Assembly (NCBI GenBank): GCA_937926415.1 | Contig: CALBAF010000482.1 | Coordinates: forward strand, 1-9,223 | Direction of reading: 5' to 3' | DNA: 9,223 nucleotides | Source of the DNA: an uncultured Actinomyces sp. | GTDB lineage: Bacteria > Actinomycetota > Actinomycetes > Actinomycetales > Actinomycetaceae | In this document: in pieces, positions 1 to 5,683 of the stretch | Layout of the letters: each line of letters begins with the position of its first letter | Numbering within the stretch: position 1 is the first letter of the stretch | Program-made: the position numbers and the translations under genes | Notes under the pieces: model-generated | What the model was told of the DNA's origin: nothing | The model's input: the letters and a program-made list of their open reading frames with translations, nothing else | The model's database searches: none

Positions 1-114
1 CCTGGCCCCGCCACCGCCCACGGGCACCGCGGCAGGTCCCTCCGGCGCCCTCCACACCAGTGGGGCTAGGTCGCTGTGAATGACCCTGCCACGCCCCGCT
101 GCCGCCCAGTAATT

Positions 115-219
115 TCGCACGTAATTCCCCTGCGATTATTTCAAGTATTGAATTCAGGTCGTTGGAATTGCAACGTTTTTGGGCGTTGTTGAAACTTTGC
201 TCAATCGAATTACGTGCGA
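115..219. repeat. Extended palindromic unit 1
   Basis: An imperfect palindrome of about 105 bp. The outer arms TCGCACGTAATTC (115-127) and GAATTACGTGCGA (207-219) are perfect 13-bp reverse complements. Inward of these, TTTCAA on the left faces TTGAAA on the right at nearly the same distance, and the centre (about 160-175) is a near-palindrome with GTTG and CAAC ends. The sequence is less GC-rich than the neighbouring genes and I see no gene in it. A related unit lies at 285-400. It could be a MITE-like or REP-like element, or encode a structured RNA; the sequence does not decide. Confidence 0.6.
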
Positions 220-284
220 CTTTTCTGGGGATGTGGCCATGCCTCCACCCGCGGGTGCCGCAGCAGGCCTCGGCGCCGGCCTCA

Positions 285-400
285 CAATTTCGCATGCAAT
301 TCCTTCGTGGGTGTTTCAAGGTTTGAAGTCTGATCGTTGGAATTCTGCGGATTCTAACGTTCCGTGGGGGTGTGCTGTGTTGGAATTGCATGCGGAATTG
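285..400. repeat. Extended palindromic unit 2
   Basis: Second copy of the palindromic unit. The outer arms CAATTTCGCATGCAATTCC (285-303) and GGAATTGCATGCGGAATTG (382-400) pair over 19 bases with one mismatch. An inner dyad (about 334-358, CGTTGGAATTC facing GATTCTAACG) sits near the centre. It shares an ordered set of blocks with unit 1: AATTTCGCA, GCAATTCC or GTAATTCC, TTTCAA, CGTTGGAATT and AACGTT. Where the arms differ from unit 1 (CACGTAATTC against CATGCAATTC), both arms changed together, so pairing is preserved. No gene is seen here. Confidence 0.6.
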
Positions 401-483
401 AGGGAGTTCCCTTGTCCGTGGCCCTGCTTATTGCTCAGGGGCATTGCACTACTTGGGTTGGCATTGCACTGCTTCGTCGCGAT

Positions 484-574
484 GAAACCGGTGACACCTT
501 TGCGCGCCCGAGTGAGCGCTGGCTTGAAACCGGCGTCGCCTTTGCTCGGGCAGGCCGAGCCTCAAATGAAACCG
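484..574 (-). repeat. 42-bp repeat cluster, minus-oriented (3 units)
   Basis: The heptamer GAAACCG occurs at 484-490, 526-532 and 568-574, exactly 42 bp apart, and each copy is followed by a similar block ending in CCTTTGC. Read on the minus strand these match the CGGTTTC units of the opposed cluster at 638-860. The units are clearly diverged, so this is an old tandem array. Translation in one plus frame gives 14-residue periodic peptides with KPxxPL motifs, but there is no ribosome binding site and no homology I recognise. Confidence 0.65.
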
Positions 575-637
575 CCATCGCCTTTGCGGGCGAGAATTGG
601 GTGTTTTTCCTGCGTTTTTCGATTGCATAGGTGTTGT

Positions 638-860
638 CGGTTTCAACGGTTGCTGTTCAGGGGCGAGCATTGGTGACGGCGGTTTCATGCTGGCCTGCAC
701 CAGTGGCTGCAGAGGCGTCGCCGGTTTCAACGCTTGCTGTTCAGGGAAGCGCAATGGTGCCGGCGGTTTCATTGGTCAGCTCGGGGAGGCGCGCAATGGT
801 GCTGGCGGTTTCATTGGTCAGCTCGGGGAGGCGAGCATTGGCGTCGGCGGTTTCACGTGG
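638..860 (+). repeat. 42-bp repeat cluster, plus-oriented (6 units)
   Basis: CGGTTTC occurs at 638, 680, 722, 764, 806 and 848, with exactly 42 bp between all neighbours. The stretches 749-790 and 791-832 are almost identical (one C/T difference), showing recent duplication. The units at 638 and 722 form a second subtype that continues AACG-TTGCTGTTCAGG. A recurring block of the form GCATTGGTG or GCAATGGTG precedes most cores. The period equals 14 codons, so two plus frames stay open across the array and give low-complexity peptides; I do not regard these as genes. Whole units are conserved, not alternating repeat and spacer, so this is not a CRISPR. Confidence 0.75.
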
Positions 861-996
861 ACAATGTGAGTGCGTCGTCATGGCCTTGAATGTTTAGATT
901 TCGAGTAGTTGCCGTGCCGGACGCGAAAAAGTTCTCCCTGCGGCGCTGTTTCAGCGCGAACCGACATTGTGCCCGGTCTTGTAGGCGATCCGGCGC

Positions 997-1026
997 CCTC
1001 CCCACCGGAAGTGGTGGGGGGGGTTT
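997..1026 (+). terminator. Possible hairpin terminator
   Basis: CCTCCCCACC (997-1006) pairs with GGTGGGGGGG (1013-1022), with one T-G wobble, across a 6-nt loop (GGAAGT), followed by only three T residues on the plus strand. The stem is strong but the T tract is poor, so termination is uncertain. It lies between the repeat array and the tRNA. Apart from this hairpin I see nothing in 861-1117. Confidence 0.3.
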
Positions 1027-1116
1027 GCGCTACATGAAGCCGTTGTGCACAGGCTTTCCCTCGTGCGCTGATGGCGGCGCCGATCCCCGTTGTACGCATG
1101 CATCCCGCACGGCCAT

Positions 1117-1146
1117 AACAAAACCGCCCGGCGCGTGGCCGGGCGG
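1117..1146 (-). terminator. Rho-independent terminator of the tRNA-Gly gene
   Basis: CCGCCCGGC (1124-1132) and GCCGGGCGG (1138-1146) form a perfect 9-bp GC stem with a 5-nt loop. Read on the minus strand the stem is followed by TTTTGTTATGG. It begins two bases beyond the 3' CCA of the tRNA, so it ends that transcript directly. Confidence 0.8.
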
Positions 1147-1148
1147 GG

Positions 1149-1222
1149 TGGAGCGGGCGACGGGAATCGAACCCGCCTCTGAAGCTTGGGAAGCTTCCAT
1201 TCTACCGATGAACTACGCCCGC
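1149..1222 (-). tRNA. tRNA-Gly (anticodon CCC)
   Basis: The minus strand folds as a complete tRNA. The acceptor arms are GCGGGCG (1222 to 1216) and CGCCCGC (1159 to 1153), followed by discriminator T and an encoded CCA. The D arm contains the GGTAGA block and the T arm is GCGGG-TTCGATT-CCCGT, with a canonical TTCGATT loop. The anticodon stem GAAGC/GCTTC encloses the loop TTCCCAA, giving anticodon CCC, which reads GGG glycine codons. The sequence closely follows known bacterial tRNA-Gly(CCC). It is a single-gene unit with its own promoter and terminator. Confidence 0.95.
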
Positions 1223-1253
1223 AATTCATCGTCCCGAAGGAATCGACCCGTCG

Positions 1254-1283
1254 ATCATATCGTCACGCCGGATGGCCGCGCAA
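1254..1283 (-). promoter_or_regulatory. Putative promoter of tRNA-Gly
   Basis: On the minus strand, TTGCGC (1283-1278) as -35 and TATGAT (1259-1254, five of six consensus bases) as -10 are separated by 18 bp. The predicted start is near 1247, leaving a leader of about 25 nt before the mature tRNA 5' end at 1222. The stretch 1284-1415 shows no further feature. Confidence 0.55.
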
Positions 1284-1420
1284 CCGGCGTTGGCTGGGCA
1301 TGGTGTGGCAGTGCTAGGCGGAGGGGGTGGTGACGAATCGTGGTAGAGGTCTGGGGAGAGCGTGGGTGGCGGGGCAGCCAGGCATCCTGTGCCGCACCAT
1401 CGACACGCGGACACGCCCGA

Positions 1421-1448
1421 TACACTGAGGTTGCCCAACCGATTGGAG
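1421..1448 (+). promoter_or_regulatory. Putative -10 and ribosome binding site for the Nudix gene
   Basis: TACACT (1421-1426, inside GATACACT) is a plausible -10 box. No good -35 is visible at normal spacing; TCGACA at 1400 lies only 15 bp away. TTGGAG (1443-1448) is a Shine-Dalgarno sequence 5 nt before the ATG at 1454. It supports that start over an in-frame ATG at 1340, which lacks a ribosome binding site and would add 38 low-complexity residues upstream of the promoter. Confidence 0.45.
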
Positions 1449-1453
1449 TTCCC

Positions 1454-1873
1454 ATGCCTCGTCCCGTGGTGGCGGCCGCGATCGTTGATTCCCTGAGTGA
1501 GCCCACGATGCTGCTCGCCTGCTCGCGCGCCTACCCGCAGGAGCTACGCGGCCAGTTCGAGCTGCCCGGCGGCAAGGTCGAGGAAGGCGAGGATCCAACA
1601 ATCGCCCTCGAGCGAGAGATCGCGGAAGAACTTGGTGCCCACCTCATCGTTGGTGATCGAGTGTGCCCGGAGCAGGGGCAGTGGTGGCCGGTTCTGGGTG
1701 GGCGCGTGATGGGCGTGTGGCTCGCTGAGGTTGCACCGAACTCGCAAGAGCCGCGCGCGGGCGCGTCGCACCTCGAGGCCAGGTGGGTGCCCCTCGAGAA
1801 CCTTGCCGCGCTGCCGTGGATCGGCGCTGACCTGCCGATCGTCGAGGCCGTGGTCGCCCGCTGCGCTCGCTGA
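1454..1873 (+). CDS. Nudix hydrolase (MutT-like)
   Basis: A 139-residue Nudix protein that hydrolyses a nucleoside diphosphate linked to another group. The class best known for this size cleans oxidised dGTP from the cytoplasmic nucleotide pool. The complete Nudix box spans residues 40-62: G40, E46, R54, E55, E58, E59 and G61 fit GX5EX7REUXEEXGU, and the glutamates bind the catalytic divalent metal. The typical core precedes it (VVAAAIV at 5-11, QFELPGG at 34-40), and a WVPLENL segment near the C-terminus resembles the end of MutT-type proteins. The length is normal for the family. It stands alone between a tRNA and a TetR gene, so the context gives no substrate. The Nudix fold is certain; the 8-oxo-dGTP role is inference. 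Confidence 0.9.
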   Translation: MPRPVVAAAIVDSLSEPTMLLACSRAYPQELRGQFELPGGKVEEGEDPTIALEREIAEELGAHLIVGDRVCPEQGQWWPVLGGRVMGVWLAEVAPNSQEPRAGASHLEARWVPLENLAALPWIGADLPIVEAVVARCAR

Positions 1874-1892
1874 CGTCTGCACGCTCTCCCAT

Positions 1893-1929
1893 TTGACGAC
1901 ACATAGGGGCAGAGTGTCAGAATAGGCGT
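1893..1929 (+). promoter_or_regulatory. Promoter and possible autoregulatory operator of the TetR gene
   Basis: TTGACG (1893-1898) is a good -35 and CAGAAT (1918-1923) a weaker -10 with a long 19-bp spacer. The predicted start is about 1930, the A of the ATG itself, and no Shine-Dalgarno is visible before it. This suggests a leaderless transcript, which is common in actinobacteria. Within the spacer, GACAC (1898-1902) and GTGTC (1914-1918) form an inverted repeat separated by 11 bp, positioned so that a bound TetR dimer would block the promoter. Operator function is inferred from position only. Confidence 0.4.
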
Positions 1930-2568
1930 ATGCCGAAGATTATTGGCGAGTCGCTCGCCTCTCACCGCGAGCTCACTCGTACGCGCCTCTTTGAGGCCCT
2001 GGGGTCGCTGATGGGGGAGCAGTCCTTCGAGTCGATCACCATGAGTCAGATCGCTGAGCGTGCGGGCGTTGGCCGCACGGCCGTCTATAACCATTTCGCG
2101 GACAAGGAAGTGCTCCTGCTGGCCTACATGCGGCAGGTGACTGAGGAGTTCACGAGGGTGCTGACGGCCCGTCTCGAGTCCGAGCCGGATCCGCTCATGC
2201 GTCTGCGCATCTACATCCGCGCGCACCTGCAGATGATTAGCCGCTACCACCTCAAGGCTGGCGCGGGCTTGCGTCGTCAGATGTCGGGCCAGGGTGCCTC
2301 GCACCTGCATGATCACGCGGGGGTTGTCGGTGAGCTCCTCATTGGGATCCTCGACGAGGCCATGGAGCGCGGGCTGATCCTCGAGCAGAACACACTGGGT
2401 GCGGTGCACCTGATTCATGCGACGCTGCAGGGGCAGCGTCTGCCTCAGGATCCGGTTCATCGTGAGTCTGCGTTGCTGCTGGTTGAGACCTTCATCTTGA
2501 GAGGCTTGGGCGCTTCGGAGGAGAATGTGCGACAGGTCACCGCTTCCTCTCTCGCTTCGGGGGAATAG
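1930..2568 (+). CDS. TetR/AcrR-family transcriptional regulator
   Basis: A 212-residue regulator with the usual TetR length. The N-terminal DNA-binding domain spans about residues 12-62, with a helix-turn-helix at roughly 38-57 (MSQIAERAGVGRTAVYNHF) followed by the characteristic FADKEVLL. The rest is a helical ligand-binding and dimerisation domain without recognisable specificity; a histidine-containing stretch near residues 104-125 (HLQMISRYHLK and later HLHDH) is noticeable. Proteins of this type repress their own or neighbouring genes until a small molecule releases them. The thioredoxin gene lies 96 bp downstream on the same strand and no terminator is visible between them, so cotranscription is possible. 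The ligand and targets cannot be read from the sequence. Confidence 0.9.
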   Translation: MPKIIGESLASHRELTRTRLFEALGSLMGEQSFESITMSQIAERAGVGRTAVYNHFADKEVLLLAYMRQVTEEFTRVLTARLESEPDPLMRLRIYIRAHLQMISRYHLKAGAGLRRQMSGQGASHLHDHAGVVGELLIGILDEAMERGLILEQNTLGAVHLIHATLQGQRLPQDPVHRESALLLVETFILRGLGASEENVRQVTASSLASGE

Positions 2569-2664
2569 ACGGCGCACCACGCCCGTTGAATAGGACAGTT
2601 CACGCGAGCCCCCCACGGGCCCGCCCCAACGACCGTCGGATGAGCCGGCGATGATAGGAGAATC

Positions 2665-3042
2665 ATGGCTACCGTTACCCTCACGCAGGAGAACTTTGAG
2701 CAGACCGTGTCCGCCGGCGGAATCGTCCTGGTGGATTTCTGGGCGACTTGGTGCGGCCCGTGCCGTCAGTTCGGCCCCATCTTCGAAGAGGCCTCCGAGA
2801 AGTACCCGGACATCGTGTTCGGCAAGATCGACACGGACGACCAGCAGCAGCTGGCGATGGCCGCTCAGATCACCTCGATCCCGACCCTCATGGTCTTCCG
2901 CGACGGCATCGTTGTGTTCCGTCAGTCCGGTGCGCTGCCGCTGTCCGCTCTCGAGGATCTGATCGCTCAGGTCCAGAACCTCGATATGGATGAGGTGCGC
3001 AAGCAGATCGCCGAGATGGAGGCGAAGGAATCCGCCGAGTGA
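2665..3042 (+). CDS. Thioredoxin
   Basis: A 125-residue cytoplasmic thioredoxin that reduces protein disulfides and is recharged by thioredoxin reductase. The redox motif WCGPC is at residues 29-33, preceded by VLVDFWAT, and the cis-proline loop SIPT puts P73 opposite the active site. These are the defining residues of a functional thioredoxin. The fold runs to about residue 107. It is followed by a charged, probably helical tail (DMDEVRKQIAEMEAKESAE) that makes the protein slightly longer than the ~108-residue E. coli form. A good AGGAG (2656-2660) precedes the ATG. No clear promoter is seen in 2569-2664. It ends at a strong terminator. Confidence 0.95.
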   Translation: MATVTLTQENFEQTVSAGGIVLVDFWATWCGPCRQFGPIFEEASEKYPDIVFGKIDTDDQQQLAMAAQITSIPTLMVFRDGIVVFRQSGALPLSALEDLIAQVQNLDMDEVRKQIAEMEAKESAE

Positions 3043-3054
3043 TGAGCTCGTGAC

Positions 3055-3086
3055 AAGGCCCCGAGGCAACACGCCTCGGGGCCTTT
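3055..3086 (+). terminator. Rho-independent terminator after the thioredoxin gene
   Basis: A perfect 13-bp stem, AAGGCCCCGAGGC (3055-3067) with GCCTCGGGGCCTT (3073-3085), has a 5-nt loop AACAC and ends in TTT on the plus strand. It lies between the convergent thioredoxin and acetyltransferase genes. It could serve the minus strand too, where the stem is followed by the weaker TTGTCACG. Confidence 0.9.
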
Positions 3087-3102
3087 CGCATGTGGCAACC
3101 GG

Positions 3103-3663
3103 TCACTCGGCCGGGATGCGTGCCGGTCGGCGGGTGATCAGTTCGTAGTCGGCGTGGTCGCCCACCATGAACGAGTAGTCGCCGACGATCTCAAAGCCGT
3201 GCCGCGCGTAGAAGCGTTGCGCCCCGTAGTTTTCGCTCCACACGCCGATCCATAGGGTGCGGGGTCCGTCGCGCTCGAGCCACTCGAGCGCCGTCTTCAG
3301 GAGGAGGGTGCCGCGCCCCGACCCCTGGTGGCCCTGCAGGATGTAGAGGCGGTGGATTTCCCCGTCGCCGGGCGCGACGTCGGGGTGAGGCAGGTGCGCG
3401 GGGCATGCGGTCACGTAGCCGATTGGTGCCGGGGGCGCCGACGAGGCCGGGGCCTCGCCCTCGTCGGCCATGTCCTCGAACAGGATCCACGTCGCCCGTT
3501 CCGGATCCTCGAGTTCGGCGCGCAGGACGCCGGGTGCGTAGGCCTCGTCGAGGAAGGTCTCCAGGTCGCCGGGATCGTAGAGGTGCCCGAATGTCTGCGT
3601 GAAGCAGGTGCGCGAGAGGGCGGAGAGTGCCTCGGCGTCTGCGGGGGCGGCGCGGCGGATCAT
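3103..3663 (-). CDS. GNAT-family N-acetyltransferase (PaiA-like)
   Basis: A 186-residue GCN5-related acetyltransferase that moves acetyl from acetyl-CoA to an amine. The N-terminus (MIRRAAPADAEALSAL, then TFGHLY and LETFLDEAY) resembles the PaiA-type subgroup, known in Bacillus as a polyamine acetyltransferase. Motif A is clear: IHRLYIL at 103-109, then Q113, G114, G116, G118 for CoA pyrophosphate binding. Motif B follows with SENYGAQRFYARHGF (143-157), including N145 and the usual catalytic-region tyrosine Y152. The start at 3663 has a GAAAGG ribosome binding site (3674-3669); the same frame stays open further upstream, but that extension runs antisense to the next gene and is spurious. A TACGAT -10 lies at 3695-3690. 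The substrate is unknown. Confidence 0.88.
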   Translation of the reverse strand: MIRRAAPADAEALSALSRTCFTQTFGHLYDPGDLETFLDEAYAPGVLRAELEDPERATWILFEDMADEGEAPASSAPPAPIGYVTACPAHLPHPDVAPGDGEIHRLYILQGHQGSGRGTLLLKTALEWLERDGPRTLWIGVWSENYGAQRFYARHGFEIVGDYSFMVGDHADYELITRRPARIPAE

Positions 3664-3689
3664 GGCTGCCTTTCGTCGGTTCGTTACCC

Positions 3690-3695
3690 ATCGTA
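3690..3695 (-). promoter_or_regulatory. Putative -10 box of the GNAT gene
   Basis: TACGAT on the minus strand matches the -10 consensus at five of six positions and would start transcription near 3683, about 20 nt before the ATG and just ahead of the ribosome binding site. The -35 region (about 3713-3718, TGGGCG) is weak. Confidence 0.4.
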
Positions 3696-3731
3696 GGGGC
3701 GAGGCGACGCTGCGCCCAGCGGGCGGGATGG

Positions 3732-3795
3732 ACCCTGAGAAAACCCTGAAAAGACGGGGATAGCGTTGCTGCATGGATGAGGCGCACCTTACAAT
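3732..3795 (+). promoter_or_regulatory. Promoter of the efflux operon with upstream direct repeat
   Basis: TACAAT (3790-3795) is a strong -10. TTGCTG (3766-3771) is a partial -35 at 18-bp spacing. The transcript would start near 3802, and GAAGGAG (3814-3820) gives a strong ribosome binding site for the GTG start at 3827. Just upstream, the heptamer ACCCTGA occurs at 3732-3738 and 3743-3749, 11 bp apart, followed in both cases by purine-rich sequence. Tandem half-sites one helical turn apart, upstream of a weak -35, are typical of OmpR-family response-regulator sites. The promoter is well supported; the regulator is inference. Confidence 0.55.
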
Positions 3796-3826
3796 CGAGT
3801 GACGCCGTTCATCGAAGGAGACGCAC

Positions 3827-4903
3827 GTGGCACACAAGACCCGCACCGCCCAGGTGCTCGACATCGTCAAGGTTCTTGCCTGGGTAGTTATTGCCGTGGC
3901 CTTGGTGAAATTCGCGTTCTTCCCCGCCGTCCAGGAGGATAAAAATACCGACGGCATGGACCCGGGCGGCAACTTCGGGCAGATGACGATCGAGGTGGGC
4001 CGCGCCGACATCACGAACACCGTGAGCGTCACGGGCACGATCCAGGCCGACGAGCCCGTCGTCGCCCGCGCGACCCTGGACGGCAACGTCGTGCGCACCT
4101 TCGTCAACGACGGCGACAAGATCTCCAAGGGTGACGCCATCGTGCAGATCCGCAAGGAGATCCCCGGTGAGACCCGCCAGGTCACCGACGAAGAAGGCAA
4201 CGTCAGCGTCGAGACCTCCGAGCCGACCTACAAGTACGAGACGGTCGTCTCACCCGGTGACGGTACGGTCTCGACGAGCGTGCTCGTCGGCCAGCAGTTC
4301 GCGATCGGCGACACGGTTGCGACCGTCGCTCCTGCGACCTTCTCCGCGGTTGCCTCCCTGAGCGCGGACCAGATGTACCGACTCCAGGATGCCCCGTCGA
4401 CCGCGACCGTCACCATTAAGAACGGCCCCGCGCCCTTCGAGTGCACGGGTGTCAAGCTGGTGAGTCCAACCGGCAAGGCGCAGGACCCCAAGGCGAACGC
4501 CGGCTCCGATAACGGGACCTCGTCCTCGACGGACCTGAAGGCGCGCTGCGCGATCCCCGCCGATCAGACGGTGTTCGCGGGCCTGCAGGTCACCCTCGAG
4601 ATGACAGCCGGATCGGCGACGGGCGTCCTCGCGGTGCCGATCTCCGCGGTCGAGGGGCGCTACCAGTCCGGTGCCGTCTACCTGCCGACCGACGACCCGA
4701 CGAAGCCGGAGAAGCGCGCCGTCACCCTAGGCATCACGGACGGCAAGATGGTCGAGGTCAAGGAGGGGCTCACGGAAGGCGAGGAGATCCTTGAGTTCAC
4801 CCCGACCTCGAACAAGGACAACCAGGATGGACAGACCGGCCCCTACGGCGGCATGGACTCCGGCATGGCCGGGGGCTCGGGCGACGCGGCGGGCACGCAA
4901 TGA
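3827..4903 (+). CDS. MacA-like membrane fusion protein (ABC/RND efflux adaptor)
   Basis: A 358-residue adaptor subunit of a MacAB-like export system. One membrane segment spans residues 12-33, after a basic N-terminus; the rest should lie outside the cell. Two half-lipoyl motifs are visible, about 66-108 (TGTIQADEPVVAR, then FVNDGDKISKGDAIVQI) and 137-168 (SPGDGTVSTSVLVGQQFAIGDTVATV). The linker between them is short, so the long coiled-coil hairpin that reaches TolC in Gram-negatives is missing, as expected for a cell without an outer membrane. A beta-barrel and a membrane-proximal domain follow (VPISAVEGRYQSGAVY at 270-285, then VTLGITDGKMVEVKEGLTEGEEIL). C206 and C241 could form a disulfide. 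The tail is glycine-rich. The stop overlaps the ATPase start (ATGA), so the genes are translationally coupled. Confidence 0.85.
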   Translation: MAHKTRTAQVLDIVKVLAWVVIAVALVKFAFFPAVQEDKNTDGMDPGGNFGQMTIEVGRADITNTVSVTGTIQADEPVVARATLDGNVVRTFVNDGDKISKGDAIVQIRKEIPGETRQVTDEEGNVSVETSEPTYKYETVVSPGDGTVSTSVLVGQQFAIGDTVATVAPATFSAVASLSADQMYRLQDAPSTATVTIKNGPAPFECTGVKLVSPTGKAQDPKANAGSDNGTSSSTDLKARCAIPADQTVFAGLQVTLEMTAGSATGVLAVPISAVEGRYQSGAVYLPTDDPTKPEKRAVTLGITDGKMVEVKEGLTEGEEILEFTPTSNKDNQDGQTGPYGGMDSGMAGGSGDAAGTQ

Positions 4904-5658
4904 GTCTCGTGTGCCTGCGGGACGTCACCCGCACGGTGACCCTGCCTGACGGCGAGGACCTGCACATCCTGCGCGGCGTCAACCTGGACGTCGCTCAGGG
5001 CGAGCACGTCTCCATCGTGGGCCGCTCGGGTACAGGCAAGTCCACGATGCTCAACATCATCGGCCTGCTGGATACCCCCACCTCGGGCACGTACGAGCTG
5101 GACGGCGTGGACACCACGCGCCTGGGCGAGGGGCGCCGCGCGCGCATGCGCGGGGAAGATTTCGGCTTCGTGTTCCAGCAGTTCAACATCTTTTCGGCGC
5201 GCACGGCCGCGGAAAACGTCGAGGTTCCCCTCCTGTACGCCCCCGGCCCGCAGCTGCTGCGCAGGCGCTCGATTGCGATCGACATGCTTGAGCGCGTGGG
5301 CCTGGGCGAGCGCGCGGACTCCTACCCGGGCGAGATGAGTGGCGGCGAGCAGCAGCGCATAGTGCTTGCCCGTGCCATTCTGAAAGATGCGCCCATCGTG
5401 GTGCTCGACGAAGCTACTGCCTTTGCCGACCCCGAAAACGAGCACCTTATCAGGCAGGCATTTGCCCACCTGACTCGCGGAAAAACCGTGCTCATGATAG
5501 CCCACCGACTGACCACCGTGCAAGATGCCGACAACATTGTCGTGGTAGACAACGGCAGAATAGCCGAACAGGGCACGCACCAACAGCTCATGGAGCAAGC
5601 CACATTATATTATAAGATGTGGAACGAATACCAAAAGTCGGTGGCATGGAAACTATAA
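4900..5658 (+). CDS. Chimeric ABC ATPase: actinobacterial N-part joined to Bacteroidota C-part
   Basis: A 252-residue reading frame made of two different proteins. Residues 1 to ~147 are a MacB/LolD-type stand-alone ATPase: Walker A GRSGTGKST (41-49), Q-loop VFQQF with Q93, the typical NIIGLLDTPTSG, and high-GC codons, coupled to the adaptor upstream. From ~154 onward it is the C-terminal part of an ABC exporter NBD: Walker B IVVLDE (166-171), D-loop AFADPEN where MacB proteins have a GALD-type loop, switch H202, and the tail GTHQQLMEQATLYYKMWNEYQ typical of the TMD-NBD exporter class, with low-GC codons including ATA. The parts meet in the signature SGGEQQRI. The total length happens to equal that of an intact MacB-type ATPase, so automatic annotation would pass it. 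Probably an assembly artefact; the true partners of both halves are outside the window. Confidence 0.85.
   Translation: MSLVCLRDVTRTVTLPDGEDLHILRGVNLDVAQGEHVSIVGRSGTGKSTMLNIIGLLDTPTSGTYELDGVDTTRLGEGRRARMRGEDFGFVFQQFNIFSARTAAENVEVPLLYAPGPQLLRRRSIAIDMLERVGLGERADSYPGEMSGGEQQRIVLARAILKDAPIVVLDEATAFADPENEHLIRQAFAHLTRGKTVLMIAHRLTTVQDADNIVVVDNGRIAEQGTHQQLMEQATLYYKMWNEYQKSVAWKL
5338..5361. other. Composition breakpoint (probable assembly join)
   Basis: Codons change abruptly across the ABC signature: upstream nearly every third base is G or C, and just downstream ATA, CTT, CGT, ATT, AAA and GAT appear within ten codons. The shared stretch lies about at GGCGGCGAGCAGCAGCGCAT (5341-5360), which encodes GGEQQR and could be identical in both source genes. 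Confidence 0.8.
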
Positions 5659-5683
5659 ACCTAAACAGAAAGGACACAAGACT

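Noticed and set aside
484..860. CRISPR array
   Set aside because: The period is regular, but whole 42-bp units are similar, there are no unique spacers, the units diverge, orientation flips between clusters, and no cas gene is present.
179..897. Repeat-peptide genes across the 42-bp array on both strands
   Set aside because: Several frames are open only because the period is a multiple of three. The peptides are low-complexity, frames on both strands compete, none has a ribosome binding site, and minus-frame stops recur with the repeat.
1117..1222. tRNA-Gly as an integration site for a mobile element carrying the repeats
   Set aside because: No integrase gene and no duplicated tRNA 3' end is visible in the window, and a normal terminator directly follows the tRNA.
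1531..3072. A 513-aa minus-strand open frame
   Set aside because: It runs antisense through the Nudix, TetR and thioredoxin genes, all with clear family motifs. Long antisense frames are common in high-GC DNA.
3664..4200. N-terminal extension of the GNAT protein
   Set aside because: The frame is open upstream of 3663 but would cross a divergent promoter and run antisense to the adaptor gene. The GNAT fold and ribosome binding site fit the start at 3663.
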